From positions 139,104,040 to 139,168,039 of the forward strand of contig CM038214.1 in NCBI GenBank assembly GCA_021442155.1: 64,000 nucleotides of DNA, given 5' to 3'. Positions 33,267 through 46,170 of this stretch are shown here, piece by piece (the first letter of the stretch is position 1; every line of letters begins with the position of its first letter). The translations under genes and the position numbers were made by a program. The notes under the pieces are model-generated. The model did not search any database, was not told where the DNA came from, and was given only the letters and a program-made list of their open reading frames with translations. Source of the stretch: Cymbidium sinense. Lineage: Eukaryota > Streptophyta > Magnoliopsida > Asparagales > Orchidaceae.

Positions 33267-36200
33267 TCCTAAACTCTAAACCCTAATCCCAATCCCTAAA
33301 CCCTAAAAACCTAAAAACCTAAACCTAAACTAAATAAAACTTAAAAATAAAATACATAAAATAACTAAACCTAACTAAAATAAATAACATAAAATAAAAT
33401 AAAAACCTAAACTAAAACCTAAACCTAAACCTAAAAATAAAATAAAATAAAAAATAAAAACTAAACTAAAATAAAATAAATGAAAACCTAAACTATATTA
33501 ATAAAATAAAATAAACCTAAATGAAATAAAAACTAAAAGAAAAATAAAAATAAAATAAACTTAAAATAAAATTAAATAAAAACTTAATAAAAACATAAAC
33601 CTAAAAAATAAAACCTAAACCTAAAATTTAAAAAAAAAACTAAAACCTAAAATAAATAAAATAAAATAAACCTAAACCTAAACAAAAATAACTAAACTAA
33701 AATAAATAAAACCAAAACCTAAACAAAAAATAAACTAAACCTAAACACTAAACTAAATAAAATAAAACAAACTAAAATTAAATCTAAACTTAAACAAAAA
33801 ATTAAAACCTAAAAAAAACCTAAAATAAAACCTAAAACCTAAACCTAAAAAAATAAATTAAAACCTAAACCTAAACCTAAAATAGAAAATGAAATCCAAA
33901 CCTAAAAAAAAAAACTAAACTAAACTAAAAAATAAACATAAACCTAAACCTAAACCTAAACCTAAAAAATAAAATAAAATGAATAAAAAGAAAAAATAAA
34001 CTTAAAGAAAATAAAATATAAATAAACTAAAATAAATAAAAAATAAACTAAATAAACTAAAAACCTAAACCTACTGGTTTTACTTTTTTTTTAAAACCCT
34101 AAACCTTAAACCCTGATTTCATAACCCTAAACCATAACCCTGACCCTAAACTAACTACCCGGACCCTAAACACAACTACCTAAATGTTACCCACTAAATC
34201 CAGGTTACCAAACCTAAACCATACCTAAATCTAAACCCTAACCATGAACCATGGCAGTGACCCCAAACCCCACCAAATCCTAAATCTAAATCCTTTTACC
34301 ATGACTACCACCAATACCACAAACCTAAAACACTAAACCCTAAAGCCTAAACCCTAAACCCTAAAACATTACCCTAACTAAACCCTAAACCCTAAACCCT
34401 ACCACACCATAAACCTAAACCCAAACTAAACCTAAACCTAAACCATAAAACCTAAAACCTAAAATCCTAAAACTAAACTTGAGTAAATAAAACCTAAAAT
34501 AAAATAAATAAATTCTAAATCTAAATAAAATTAAAAAATAAAATAAAATAAAACCTAAATAAAACCTAAACTTAAACCTAAAAATAATAAAATAAATAAA
34601 AAAATAAAAAAACTAAAATAAAATAAACTAAGAATAAAACCTAAATGAAATAAAACTAAACTTAAAATAAAATAAAATAAACCTAAAATAAATTAAAATA
34701 AAGATAAATAAAAACTTAAACCTAAAATAAATTAAAAATAAAACCCAAATCCAAAAAAAAAATAAAACTAAACCAAAATAAAATAAATTAAACAAAATAA
34801 AATAAACCTAAAAGTAAATTAAAATAAACTAAACTAAAGTAGATAAAACCTAAACTTAAACTTAAAATAAATTAAACCTAAACCTAAACATAAACTAAAT
34901 AAAATAAAATAATCTAAAAATAAACCTAAAACTAAACTAAAATATAAAACAAAAAAATAAATCAAAAATAAAAACCTAAAACCTAAACCTAAAAACCCTA
35001 ACCCTAAACCCTAAGCCCTAAACCCTAACCCTAAACCCTAAACCCTAAAACCATAAAATAAACTTAAAAGTAAACCCTAAACCCTAAAGCCCCAAAACCA
35101 AAATAAACCTCAAAATCTAAAAACATAAAACCTAAAAACCTCAACCAAAAGTAAATAATACCTAAAAATAAAATAAATAAATAAACCTAAACCTAAATAA
35201 AATAAAAAATAAAATAAAATAAAAACCTAAACCAAAAATTAAATCTAAACCTAAAAATAAAATAAAGTAAACTAATAAAAATAAACTAAATTAAAATAAA
35301 TAAAACTAAACTAAATAAATAAAATAAAATAAACTTAAGAATAAAAAAACTATATAAAATAAAAACAAATTTAAAACAAAATTAAACCTAAAATAAAATA
35401 AAATAAAAGCTAAATAAAAACCTAAACCTGAAAATAAATAACAAATAAAACCCAAATTTAAACTAAAAATAAAAACTAAACCAAAAATATAAATAAAATA
35501 AATAAATAAAATAAACTTAAACCTAAACTAAAATAACTAAACTAAAATAAATAAAACCTAAACCTAAATCAAAAATAAACTAAACCTAAATCACAAACTA
35601 ATTAAAAGAAAATAAACTAAAAATAAACCTAAACAAAATCTAAAAAATAAAACCTAAAAATAAAGCTAAAATAAAACCTAAAACCTAAACCTAAAAAAAT
35701 AAAATAAAATCCTAAACCAAAACCTCAACATTAAAAAAAAATCTAAACCTAAAAACTAAAATATAAATAAAACTAAATTAGAAAATAAACATATACCTAA
35801 GCCTAATCCAAAATAATAAAATAAAATAAAAAGCCTAAAGTAAAATAAATAAACTAAACTAAATCAAAATAAAAAATAAACCTACATTAAAATAAAAAAT
35901 AATATAAACTAAAGTAATAAAAAATTAAACTAAATAATTAAATAAAACTAAACCTATCAGTTTACTTATAATAATAATTATTTTTTGAAAAAAAACCATA
36001 AACCATAAACCCTAAATCCTAAACCATAAACTAAACACCCATAAACCCCACCCTAAATCCTGCTATCAACTAAATCCTAAACCCTAAAAACCCTAAACCA
36101 ACCCAAACCCTAAACAACCTCCTAAAATAAACCTCCCTAACCTAAATCTTAAACCCAAATCCCTAAATCTAAACTATAAACCCTCCACTAACCCCACCAC

Positions 36201-37268
36201 CCAACCCTAAACCACTAACCCAAACCCTAAGATGACCCTAAACCTAAACCCTGAGCCTCTAAACCTAGGCTAAGCCTAACTAACCATAAGATCCTAAACC
36301 TTAAAACCCTAAACCCTAAACCCCTATAAACCTAAAAACCTAAGCCTAAACTAAAGAAAACCCAAAATAAAATAAATAAAAAACTTAAACATAACTAAAA
36401 TTAAAAAAATAAATTAAATTAAAAACCTAAACTAAAACCAAAACCTAAACCTAAAAATAAGATAAAATAAAAAATAAACTAAAATAAAATAAGGAAAAAA
36501 ACCTAAACTAAACTAAAAAAAATAAAATAAACCTAAGAATGAAAACCTTAATAAAAGAAAACTAAAATTAAAAAAATAAAATTAACCTAAAATAAAATAA
36601 AATAAAAGCTAAATTAAAACCTAAACAAAACAATACCTAAAAATAACTAAAAAATAGCTCTAAACTTAATAAACCTAATAAAATAAAAATAAAATAAATA
36701 AAATAAAATAAACATAAACCTAAACTAATAAACTAAACTAAAATAAATAAAACCTAAACATAAACCAAAATAAATTAAACCTAAACCTAAACATAAATAA
36801 AATAAAATAAACTAAAATAAAGCTAAACCTAAACTAAAATATAAAACTAAAAAAAACTAAAAAATAAAAACCTAAAACCTAAACCTAAAAAAATAAAATA
36901 AAAATTGAAACCTAAACCTAAAAATAAAAAAATAGAACCTTAATTTAAAAATAAAAATAAAAATAAAACTCCACAAATAAATAAACCTAAACCTAAAAAA
37001 TAAACTAAAATATAAAACCTAAAGTAAATTAAATAAACCTAAATTAAATAAACTAAATTAAATAAATAAAATAAAATAAACTAAATAAACTAAATAATCC
37101 TAAACCTACCAGTATACTTAACTTAAAAAAACACCTAAACCCTAATTTCAAAACCATAAACCCAACCCTAACCTAAACTCTAAACCCTAAACCCCAAATC
37201 CTAAACCTAAACTTAAAGTAATTAAATAAATTAAAAAAATAAACTTAAACCTAATCCTAAACCCTAAG
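33267..37268 (+). repeat. Array 2: units without GRP, ending in pre-GRP spacer
   Basis: A short CCCTAAA block 33,267-33,320, then an A-rich phase with landmark at 34,070 (CTGGTTTTACTTTTTTTT). CCCTAAA/C-rich block 34,095-34,470; A-rich phase; CCCTAAA block 34,990-35,145 without a preceding landmark; A-rich phase; landmark 35,955; C-rich block 35,995-36,345; A-rich phase; landmark 37,105; CCCTAAA block 37,130-37,215; spacer. The blocks near 34.1-34.3 and 36.0-36.3 kb are much more diverged than the others. No gene seen. Confidence 0.85.
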
Positions 37269-37757
37269 AATGGACATAACCTTGACAACAGAAACATCAT
37301 CGTCAACCAGGCTCAGTCTAGATCCTGCGGTGGAGGAAAAGGCGGAGGGGGTGGTTATCGAAGTGGCAGTGAGGGATCTGAAGGTGCTGGTGGATATTGA
37401 GGTGGTAGTCGTAGCAGTGGTCATGTAGGCGGGAGGAGCGATGGAGGTTATAGCCATGATGGTGGCAAAGGTAGAGATAGGGGATATGATGGTGGATCCC
37501 GCTAGTCGAGAGGCTAGGGTGGTTCTGATGGGAACTGGAGAAATTGAAGAATGGTTGATTCGATCTGCTGCTCATGAAACTATCTTTACAATAGAGACAG
37601 TTTTAGTTATCTAGGGTTTTTGATTTACTTTATGCGTGCTCATTTTTGATCTATGTCATCGCTTATCTCATAGAAAACTTTGTGTGTTACTTGGTTTATG
37701 AAATCGAACAGAAGAAATTTTGAATCTTAATTTGTTCTTTGTTATAAAATAAAGCAA
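37269..37757 (+). pseudogene. GRP retropseudogene fragment 5
   Basis: The frame reads NGHNLDNRNIIVNQAQSRSC, so the RRM end is intact here. Then GGGKGGGGGYRSGSEGSEGA, a stop after AGGY, GGRSDGGYSHDGGKGRDRGY, two further stops, and GSDGNWRN with TGA at 37,545-37,547. The 3' UTR has TCTAGGGTTTTTGATTTAC and ends in an A-rich stretch (ATAAAATAAAGCAAAA) rather than a clean A-run. Confidence 0.85.
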
Positions 37758-38236
37758 AACCCTAAACCCTAAAATAAAACTTGAACCCAAGACTTAAAAC
37801 CTAAACCCTTAACCCTAAAAATCTAAAACCCTAAACCCTAAATCTTAAACCCTCAACCCTACACCCTAAAACCTAAACCTTAAACCCTAAACCCTAAACC
37901 CTAAACCCTAAACCCTAAACTCTAAACCCAAAACCCTCAACAAACCCTAAACATTAATGCCTAAAAAGCTAAAAACCTAAACCTAAACTAAATAAAAATA
38001 AAAAATAAAATAAATAAAAAAACCTTAACAAAAAATAAAATAAAATAAAATCTAAATCTAAATTAAAACCTAAACCTAAAGAGAAAATAAAATAAAAAAA
38101 TTAAAAACTAAACTAAAATAAAATAAATAAAGACCTAAACTAAACTAAAAAAATAAAAAACCTTACCAAAATAAAAACTAAGCCTAAAATAAAAGTAAAA
38201 TAAACTTGAAATAATATAAATAAAAACTAAATAAAA
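37758..38236 (+). repeat. Array 2: high-purity CCCTAAA block and A-rich phase
   Basis: Contains one of the purest telomere runs of the window (37,878-37,920, five to six consecutive CCCTAAA units). It passes through TCTAAACCC variants into the A-rich phase, which follows the usual word order up to AAATAAAAACTAAATAAAA at 38,218-38,236. Confidence 0.85.
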
Positions 38237-38323
38237 TAGCCAGCTCTAAAGTGTGCAATGTGTTATTGTGGGTTCCCACTGCCATCAAAGAACTTGAAGG
38301 ATGGTGGCACAAAACCCCTTATG
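38237..38323. mobile_element. 87-bp foreign insert flanked by 19-bp direct repeats
   Basis: A stretch of balanced composition within the A-rich phase, unlike anything else in the window. It is bracketed by identical 19-base copies of AAATAAAAACTAAATAAAA (38,218-38,236 and 38,324-38,342). Other units have this word once at the same place, so the second copy looks like a target-site duplication. One + frame is open through the insert (ALKCAMCYCGFPLPSKNLKD and so on), but 87 bases is too short to weigh that. No A-tail and no known family recognised. It could be a very short LINE- or SINE-mobilised fragment, or repair filler. Confidence 0.7.
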
Positions 38324-40626
38324 AAATAAAAACTAAATAAAAACTCAAACTTAAAAATAAACCTAAAAATAAACCAAAAAGAAAACCTAAACCCTAAACT
38401 AAAGAAAAATGTAAACCTAAAATAAAAATAAACATAAACATAAACCTAAACTAAATTAAAATAACTAAAATAAATAAAACCTAAACCTAAACCTCAAATA
38501 AACTAAACCTAAACTTTAAATGAAATTAAATAAACTAAAAATAAACCTAAACCTAAACTAAAGAATGAAACCTAAAAATAATCCAAAAATAAAAACCTAA
38601 AACCTAAACCTAAAATAAAATAAAACCTAAACCTAAGCCTAAAATAAAAAAAAACCTAAAAAAAAAAAAAAATAAAATAAAACTAAACTAAAGAATAAAC
38701 ATAAACATAAACCTAATCCTAAACCTAAAAAAATAAGCTATAATAAATAAACCAAAAATAAATAAACCAAACAAAATAAACATAAAATATACAAAAAACT
38801 AAAATAAATAAAATTAAACTAAATAACCCTAAACTGACAGGTTTGTTTATTATTTTTTTTTTGAAAAACCTAAACCATAAACCGTAAACCCTAAACCCTA
38901 AACCTTAAATCCAAAACCAACTAACTAACCTAAACTACACTAAATCCTAAACCTAAACCCACCCATTATTGATAATAAACCTACCATCCCCACCTCAACT
39001 CTAAACTAACCAAACCCTAAACCCCTAAAACCTAAAGCCTGTGCCTAAACCCTAAATCATAATCTAAACTGCACTAAACCCCAGTGACCTAAACCATAAA
39101 CCCTAAAGCCAAACTAAACCCTAAACACAAAACCCTAAACCCTAAACCTTAAAACCCTAAACCCTAAAACCCTAAACCCTAAATCCTAAACCCTAAACCT
39201 TAAACACTAAACCTAAAACCAAAACTTAAACATAAACTAAATATAACATAAAGATAAAATAAATAAAAAAACCTAAACCTAAATAAAATAAAATAAAAAT
39301 TTTAAATACCCTAAAATAAAATAAAGAAAAACCAAAACTAAATTAAAATAAAGAAACATAAAAAATCCTTAATAAAATAAAACTAAACATAAAATAAAAT
39401 AAACTAAACTTAAAATAAAATTAAATTAAATAAAAAAAAAAATACCTAAACCTAATAAAATAAAACTAAAATAAAATAAAATAAATAAATAATAAAACCT
39501 AAACCTAAAATAAAAAATAAATAAATAAAATAAAATAAGCCTAAACTAAACTAAAAAGACTAAACTAAAATATACAAACCTAAACCTAAACCTTAAATAA
39601 ACTATACCTAAACCTAAACCTAAATTAAATTAAATAATAACCAAAAAATATAACCTAAATAATAAACCAAAATAATAACCTAAAACTTAAACCTAAAATA
39701 AAATAAAAAACCTAAACTTAAACTTAAAAATAAAAGTAAACTTAAAACTTAAAAATAAATAAAATAAAACTAAACTAAAAAAATAAACCTAAGCTAAACC
39801 AAAAAATAATCTAAAATAAAAACATAAATAAATAAATAAACCTAAAATAAATAAAAGCTAAATAAATAAAAAAATAAACCTAACTAAAAATAAAATAAAC
39901 TAAATAAAAAAAAATAAACTAAATAAACCTAAACCTGGGTTTGTAATTTAAAAAACCCTAAACCAGTCCTAAACTCTAAACCCTAAATCCAAAACTAACT
40001 AACCTAAACCATAAATCATAAACCCTACCAGAAAGATCCTAAACCCTAAACCTAAAGAGAATAAACCCAAACCCTAAACCCCTAACCACCCTAAACTACC
40101 TAAACCTAAACCTAACCTAACCAAACCCTAAATGCTAAAATAACCTAAACCCTAAACTTAAAACCTAAAAATAAATTAAAATGAAAAAAACTAAAAAACA
40201 TAAAACATTCCTAAATGAAAATAAAAAATAAAATAAACTAAAACTAAATAAACTAAAACTGCAGCCCAATTAATTTAAAAAATTATAAACCCTAAACCCT
40301 AAACCAAACTCCTACCCTACAACCTGACCTAAACCCTACTAAAACTCCAGCCACCCTAAACCTCCACTCCATGCACACTACCCTAAACCCTCAACCCCTA
40401 ACCCTAACTTAAACTAAATGTTGAAACCTACCAAATATTAAACTAACCTAAAACCTAAATCACCCTAAAAACTAAACCCACCTATTAACCCACCCTAACT
40501 CCTTAATCATTCCTCAAACCCTAAACCCTAACTAAACATTAAACCCTAAACCCTAAACCATAACTACCCCAAATAAATGAAAACATAAAGTAACTAAATG
40601 AATTACAAATAAATCTAAACACTAAG
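38324..40626 (+). repeat. Array 2: two units and one short unit, pre-GRP spacer
   Basis: A-rich phase to the landmark near 38,832 (ACAGGTTTGTTTATT); CCCTAAA/C-rich block 38,865-39,220; A-rich phase; landmark about 39,933 (GGGTTTGTAATTT); block 39,950-40,190. Then a stub of A-rich phase only about 80 bases long and a second landmark-like sequence at 40,262 (CAATTAATTT); C-rich diverged block 40,275-40,600; spacer. The stub indicates an internal deletion or unequal exchange. Confidence 0.8.
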
Positions 40627-41120
40627 AATGGGAAAACCTTAACAATAGGAACATCACCATCAACCATACTCAATTTAGATTTAGCGGTGGAGGCAAAGCG
40701 AGAGGCGACAATTATCGCAATGGTAGTGGGGGATCTGGAGGTGCTGGTGGATATAGAGGTGGTGGTCATAGTAGTGGTGGTTATGCAGATGAGAGGAGTG
40801 AAGGAGGTTACAGCTGTGGTGGTGGCGGAGCTAGAGATCAGGGATATGATGGTGGATCCTGCTACTCGAGAGGCCAAGGTGGTTCTGATGGGAACTGGAG
40901 AAACTGAAGAATGGTAGAATCGATCTACTACTTATGGAACTGTCTTTACAGTAGAGACCATTCTAGTTATCTAGGGTTTTTGATTTGCTCAATGCGTGCT
41001 CATTTTTGATCTATTTTGTCGCTTGTTTCTTAGAAAACTTGGGGTGTTACTTAGTTGACGACATCAAAAAGAAGAAATATTAAATCTTAATTTGTTCTCT
41101 ATTATTATAAAAACAACAAC
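40627..41120 (+). pseudogene. GRP retropseudogene fragment 6
   Basis: A one-base loss shifts the frame near N-G-K. From NHTQFRFSGGG onward it is open without a stop through DNYRNGSGG, GGYRGGGHSSGGYADERSEG, GGGARDQGYDGG and CYSRGQGGSDGNWRN to TGA at 40,905-40,907. Gly codons match the other copies closely. The 3' UTR carries TCTAGGGTTTTTGATTTGCTC and ends in an interrupted A-run. No start codon or complete RRM. Confidence 0.85.
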
Positions 41121-43268
41121 CCTAAACCCTAAACTTAAACTTGAACCCAAGACTTAAAACCAATACCTTAAACCTTAAAACCTAAACACCCTAAACCTTA
41201 AACCTAAAACCCTAAAATCCTAAACCCTAAACCCTAAAACCTAAACCATAAACCCTAAACCCAAAATTCTAAACCCCAAACCCTAAACCCTACACACTAA
41301 ACCCTCAAACTAAACCCTACTAAACCTTAAAAGCTAAAATCCCTAAACCTAAAACTAAAATAAATAAATAAAACCTAAAACAAAATAAAATAAAAATTAA
41401 AATAAAATAAAATAAAACACTAAAACCTAAACTTAAACTTAAAAGGAAAGAAAATAAAACTAAAGTAAAATAAAATAAATAAAACATAAACTAAACTAAA
41501 AAATTAAAAATCTAAATAAAATAAAATTAAACCTAAAATAAAAATAAAATAAACTTAAAATTAATAAATAAAAATAAACCTAAAGATAAAAAATAAAAAA
41601 AAAAATAATAAATAACTAAATAAAACTATAAAAAAATTAAAGCTATAATAAAAATAAAATAAACCTAAACCTAAACTAAAATAAATAAAACTTAAGCCTA
41701 AATTAAAAATAAACTAAACATAAACCTAAACCTAAACCCTAAATAAAATTAAATAAATAAAATAAACCAAAACCTAAACTAAATAATTAAACCTAAAATA
41801 ATCAAATAAACCTAAATCCTAAATCTAAAAAAATAAAATAAAACCTAATCCTAAACCTAAAAGTAAAATAAAACATAAACCTAAATATTAAATAAAATAA
41901 ACTAAACTAAAAGTAAACTAAACCTAAACATAGACCTATAAAATAAACTAAAATAAATAAACCAAACTAAATAAAAATAAAACATAAACATATATAAAAA
42001 TATAAAATAAAATAAACTAAAATAAATTAAAAATAAGCAAAATAAACCTAAACATATTAGTTTACTTCTTTCTTTTTTTTAAAACCTTAAATCCTAAACC
42101 CTAAACCCTAAACCCTAAACCAAATACTAACAGTAAACTTACAACCCTAATCCCTAAAAAACCCTAAACCCTAAACCCTAAATCATAAAACCCTAAATTT
42201 ATACCTTAAACTAACCCTAAACCCAAAAACCCTAAACCCTAAACTATCCCTAAACCCTAAGCTAACCCTAAACCCTAAAACCCTAAACCCTAAACCCTAA
42301 ACCTAAACCTACTAAACCCTAAATCCCCAAACCCTAAAACTATAAACCCTAAACCCTTCGTGAGCAACTTTAAAACCTAAACCTAAACCTAAACTAAATA
42401 AAACCTTCAAATAAATAAATAAATAAAACATAAACCTAAATGAAATAAAATAAAATAAAATAAGGTGTAAAACCTAAACCAAACCATAAAATAAAATAAA
42501 ATAAAATAAAATAAAATTAACTAAAATAAAATAAAGAAAAACTTAAACAAAACTAAAAAATAAAATAAACCTAAGAATAAAAAACCTTCATAAAATAAAA
42601 ACTAAACGTAAAATAAAAATTAAATAAACCTAAAATAACTTAAAATAAAAACTAAATAAAAACCTAAATGTAAAAAATAAACCTAAAAATAAATAAAAAA
42701 TAAAACCTAAACCTCCAAAAAACCTAAACCTAATAAAATAAAATACAATTAAACCTAAACTAAAATAAACTAAACTAAACTAAAATATCTAAACCTAAAC
42801 TAAAATAAACTAAACCTAAACCTAAATAAATAAAATAAAATAAACTAAAAAATAAACCTAAAAGTAAACCAACATAAAACCTAAAACCTAAACCTAAAAA
42901 AATAAAATAAAAAAACCTAAACCTAAAAAATAAAAGTAAAACCTAAACCTAAAATAAATTAAAATAAACACAACTAAAAATAAACCTAAAATAATAATAA
43001 ACTATAATAAATAACCTAAACTAGAATAAATAAACCTACAATAAATAAACTAAACTAAATAAAATAAAAGTAAACTAAATAAAATAAAATAAAATAAATA
43101 AAAATAAACTAAATAAACCTAAACCTACAAGTTTACTTAATTTAAAAAAAAACCTTAAACCCTAAATCCAAAAACTAACCCTAAACCTAAACCCTAAACC
43201 TACAACCCTAAACCCTAAATCCTAAGCCCTAAACCCTAAACCCTAATCCTAAACCCTAGAAACCAAAA
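41121..43268 (+). repeat. Array 2: two units before LINE C
   Basis: CCCTAAA block 41,121-41,340; A-rich phase; landmark 42,055 (TTAGTTTACTTCTTTC); CCCTAAA block 42,080-42,370, which carries a small non-telomeric insert (TTCGTGAGCAACTT at about 42,357-42,370); A-rich phase with ACACAACTAAAAATAAACC near 42,967; landmark 43,126; CCCTAAA block 43,150-43,265 ending at the 5' edge of LINE C. Confidence 0.85.
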
Positions 43269-43439
43269 ACTCATTCTCTTGGGCATCTTATCTCTCCATT
43301 TTAGGTGCTATGGCAAATTTCATTTCCTCTATGGAGGCATGTCTCTTTTGTGCTTTCTCTTGTTGACATCTTGGTTGGTTCTCCATTTTGATGGCTTAGG
43401 TTGGCTCTCAGCTTCTCTTATCATGTGCTACTACTGATC

Positions 43440-44741
43440 ATGGCTTCGGTCTCTAGTTCCCTGGAAATCCTGGCATTTCGGCTGCTCCCGTGAAAGCTTC
43501 TGAATCCTTGGGGGTCTCTGGCTGCAAAAACCTTCAAGGATGTTCTTGTTGGTAAGGCCAAATGCACTGGTGAGTCTCTCGATCTTATCTCTACCTCCTT
43601 CTGGGGTGTACCCATGATAATGTGTTCTGGTTTGGTTGTGGAAAGGCTTATGAAACCTTTTGAATTCACGTTGGTGGGTAAATTTGCATTGTGCCATCCT
43701 ACTTTGGAGAATATTCGATCATTTTTTCATAGCTTGGAACTGTCTAGAATTTTCTCTATCAGATTGATCGATTTATGACATGTCTTGATTCAACTTTCAA
43801 ATGATTTAGTTTATTCTCGAGTTTTCTCTCGACGTTCATATTTTATTTTCAATGGTTGGGTGCGATTATTAAAATGGATGCCTCATTTTGATATTAAAGA
43901 GGAATCTCCCATAGTTCTAATATGGATCTCTCTTCCCAATTTGTGTGTTCATTTCATTAATCACGAGTTTCTTTTTGCTGTGGGTGCGCTGATCAGTTGT
44001 CTTCTTCAAGTTGATCAAGCAACTACTTCTAACTCCAGGCCCTCTATTGCTCGGATACTAGTCGAGTTGGATATAATTATAAAATTTCTAAAAGAAATTT
44101 GGCTTGGATCAAAAAGATATGGATATTTGCAGAAAATGGATTTTGAGAATTTTACTATTTTTTGTTCCCATTGAAAAATTCACGGTCATGGGGTTCCGGA
44201 TTGCTTTGTGGTTCATCCTCACCTTAAGAAACCCAAACCCATGCATATTAATATGGATCTTAATCTTCAGGTGCCATCGATTAAACCTCATAAAGTTGTT
44301 CCAATGGATAACTCATTACTTGAAGCTGAGGGTCATTGCCTTGATCCTCCCATTGCTCCCTTCGGCAAGGCTACGACTATTCAGCTTGATTAGCTTTTGG
44401 ATGTCACTCTTGTGAATAAGGATGCTTTACCTACTAATGAACCTATCCATTTGCATCACACTGATATTGGTATTAATATGGACAATAAAATATTTTCAAA
44501 ACTTGTGGATGATGATTCGATTCCAAATGATTCTATTCTTGCTTCTTTGCCACCTTTAGTAGAAGAACATGTGATCCCTCATGAGGGTCTGATTGGTGAG
44601 CTTACTATGGATAAAGTTTCTAATCCTGATTTAGGCACTTGTACTTTAAATGGTTCTAATCCTACTCCTGCTTCTTCATCTAATGTTGCACTATCTTCTA
44701 ACCCGATTTGGCAAAATAATAATGATTTGGAAGAAGGTTAA
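43440..44741 (+). pseudogene. LINE C: ORF1 (RNA-binding, CCHC), four in-frame stops
   Basis: One frame runs from an ATG at 43,440 to the final stop at 44,739-44,741 (433 codons) with no frameshift. It is broken only by stops at 43,491, 43,776, 44,172 and 44,391. Residues of about 85-205 read PTLENIRSFFHSLELS, FSIRLIDL-stop-HVLIQLSND, SYFIFNGWVRLLKWMPHFD, SPIVLIWISLPNL and ATTSNSRPSIARILVELDI, the DUF4283-like core of plant L1 ORF1 proteins. A C-x2-C-x4-H-x4-C zinc knuckle follows at about 244-257. Its second Cys codon is the stop at 44,172, leaving CSH-stop-KIHGHGVPDC. The C-terminal third is low-complexity and acidic, ending NNDLEEG. ORF1 protein coats the element RNA. Confidence 0.85.
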
Positions 44742-44929
44742 CTGGCCTGCAATGATGTTTTAAAGATGCAACCTTATCCCAAGAATATCCTTGAATAATC
44801 TCTATCTGATGGTGATGTTATGGATATGACTAAGAAATTTCAAACAGTTTTTAGAAAGAAAAATAAAACTCTTATATCTAAATTTCTTAACTTTGCCAGT
44901 GTTACTAGATCTGGCTCTTCTACTCAAAA

Positions 44930-46170
44930 ATAAAAGGTTTCTTTCTTAATTTTGAATGTATGAGGGATTGGTACCCTCTCTGTTAGAAATAGAATTAGAA
45001 ATTTAGTTCATTCTCATAACATTTCTTTTTTGGCTATTTTAGAACATTTTATTTTTCCTTCTAACATTCCTTTTGTTGCTAGAATGATTATTTTTGGTAA
45101 TTTTGTTTGCTAATTTTTTTTGCTAATTCGAGCAATAAAATTTGGATTTATTTGGAATAGTCATTTTGTTTTGCAAGGTTTGGATGAGTTTTCCTAGGTT
45201 GTGAATGTTAAGATTACATTTGATAATTGGTATTATTTTGGTTCATTTGTTTATGCTGCTTGTAATAGAAATAGTAGACCATTTCTTTAGGATGATCTTA
45301 AGAATTTTTTTTATCTATTAATGCTCGTTGGTTTATGGGTGGCGATATTAATATTATCTCCTCTTCCTCTGAACGGGTTGGTGGTAATGGTCCAAACTTA
45401 TTTTCAATGGAATTTTATAATAACATGATCCTTGATTGTCATCTAACTGACATTGGCTTTAGTGGGTCTCAGTTTACTTGGAATAATTATAGACTCTGGC
45501 AAAGGTTATATTGGGTTCTTTTTAGCCATTTGTGGATTAACCTTCTTCCTAGTACTTCTATGGAGCATTTAAGAAGAACCCTTTCAGACCATTCTCCCTT
45601 ACTTATCCCTATGAATTTGAATGCTACTAAACCCTCCTCTCCTATTCCCTTTCACTTTTAAAATATGTGGCTCATGGATGAGAGATTTTTGGATGTTGTT
45701 GCTAGTAATTGGGGTGAACCTCTCCATCCTGATGATTCTATTTTTAGGATGAGGAATTGTGGTTCAAATTAAAAAGATTCAAACAATGCCTTCATTGGTG
45801 GAATAAACATTATTCTAAAAACCTTTTTTATCAATATCAAAGAAATGGAGAATGCGATTATAGTTTTAGAATATGTAGTTGTTAATGACCCTTCTGAAAT
45901 TAATTTGTTGGCTCAAGCTAAAAAAATGTTAACATGTTATGAAGACATGGAAGAGACCTATTGGAGGCCAAAAGCTTTAAAAAATGAATCTCTAATGGTG
46001 ATCATAATACTAAATATTTTCATGCCATGGTTAAAAAGAAAAAAAGCTTTAAATCACATTCATAAAATTAAAAATAATGATGGTATTTGGTGTTCGGATA
46101 ACAAGGAGCTTACTGGTTATGTTGTCTCTTTTGTTAAAGAGCTTCATAATAAAAATGTTTCTTATGATGA
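44930..46170 (+). pseudogene. LINE C: ORF2 endonuclease and linker, decayed
   Basis: The start VSFLILNV-stop-GIGTLSVRNRIR is the endonuclease beginning, with its Arg codon now TGA. Then LAILEHFIFPSN, a broken middle, MGGDINIISSSSERVGGNGP at 45,335 on (a G-D-I-N variant of G-D-F-N), CHLTDIGFSGSQFTWNNYRL, and LRRTLSDHSPLLIPM, which keeps the catalytic S-D-H. The linker at 45,845-46,170 (VVNDPSEINLLAQAKK, EETYWRPKAL, WCSDNKELTG) is open for 111 codons. Collinear with 27,617-28,860 in copy B. Confidence 0.8.
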
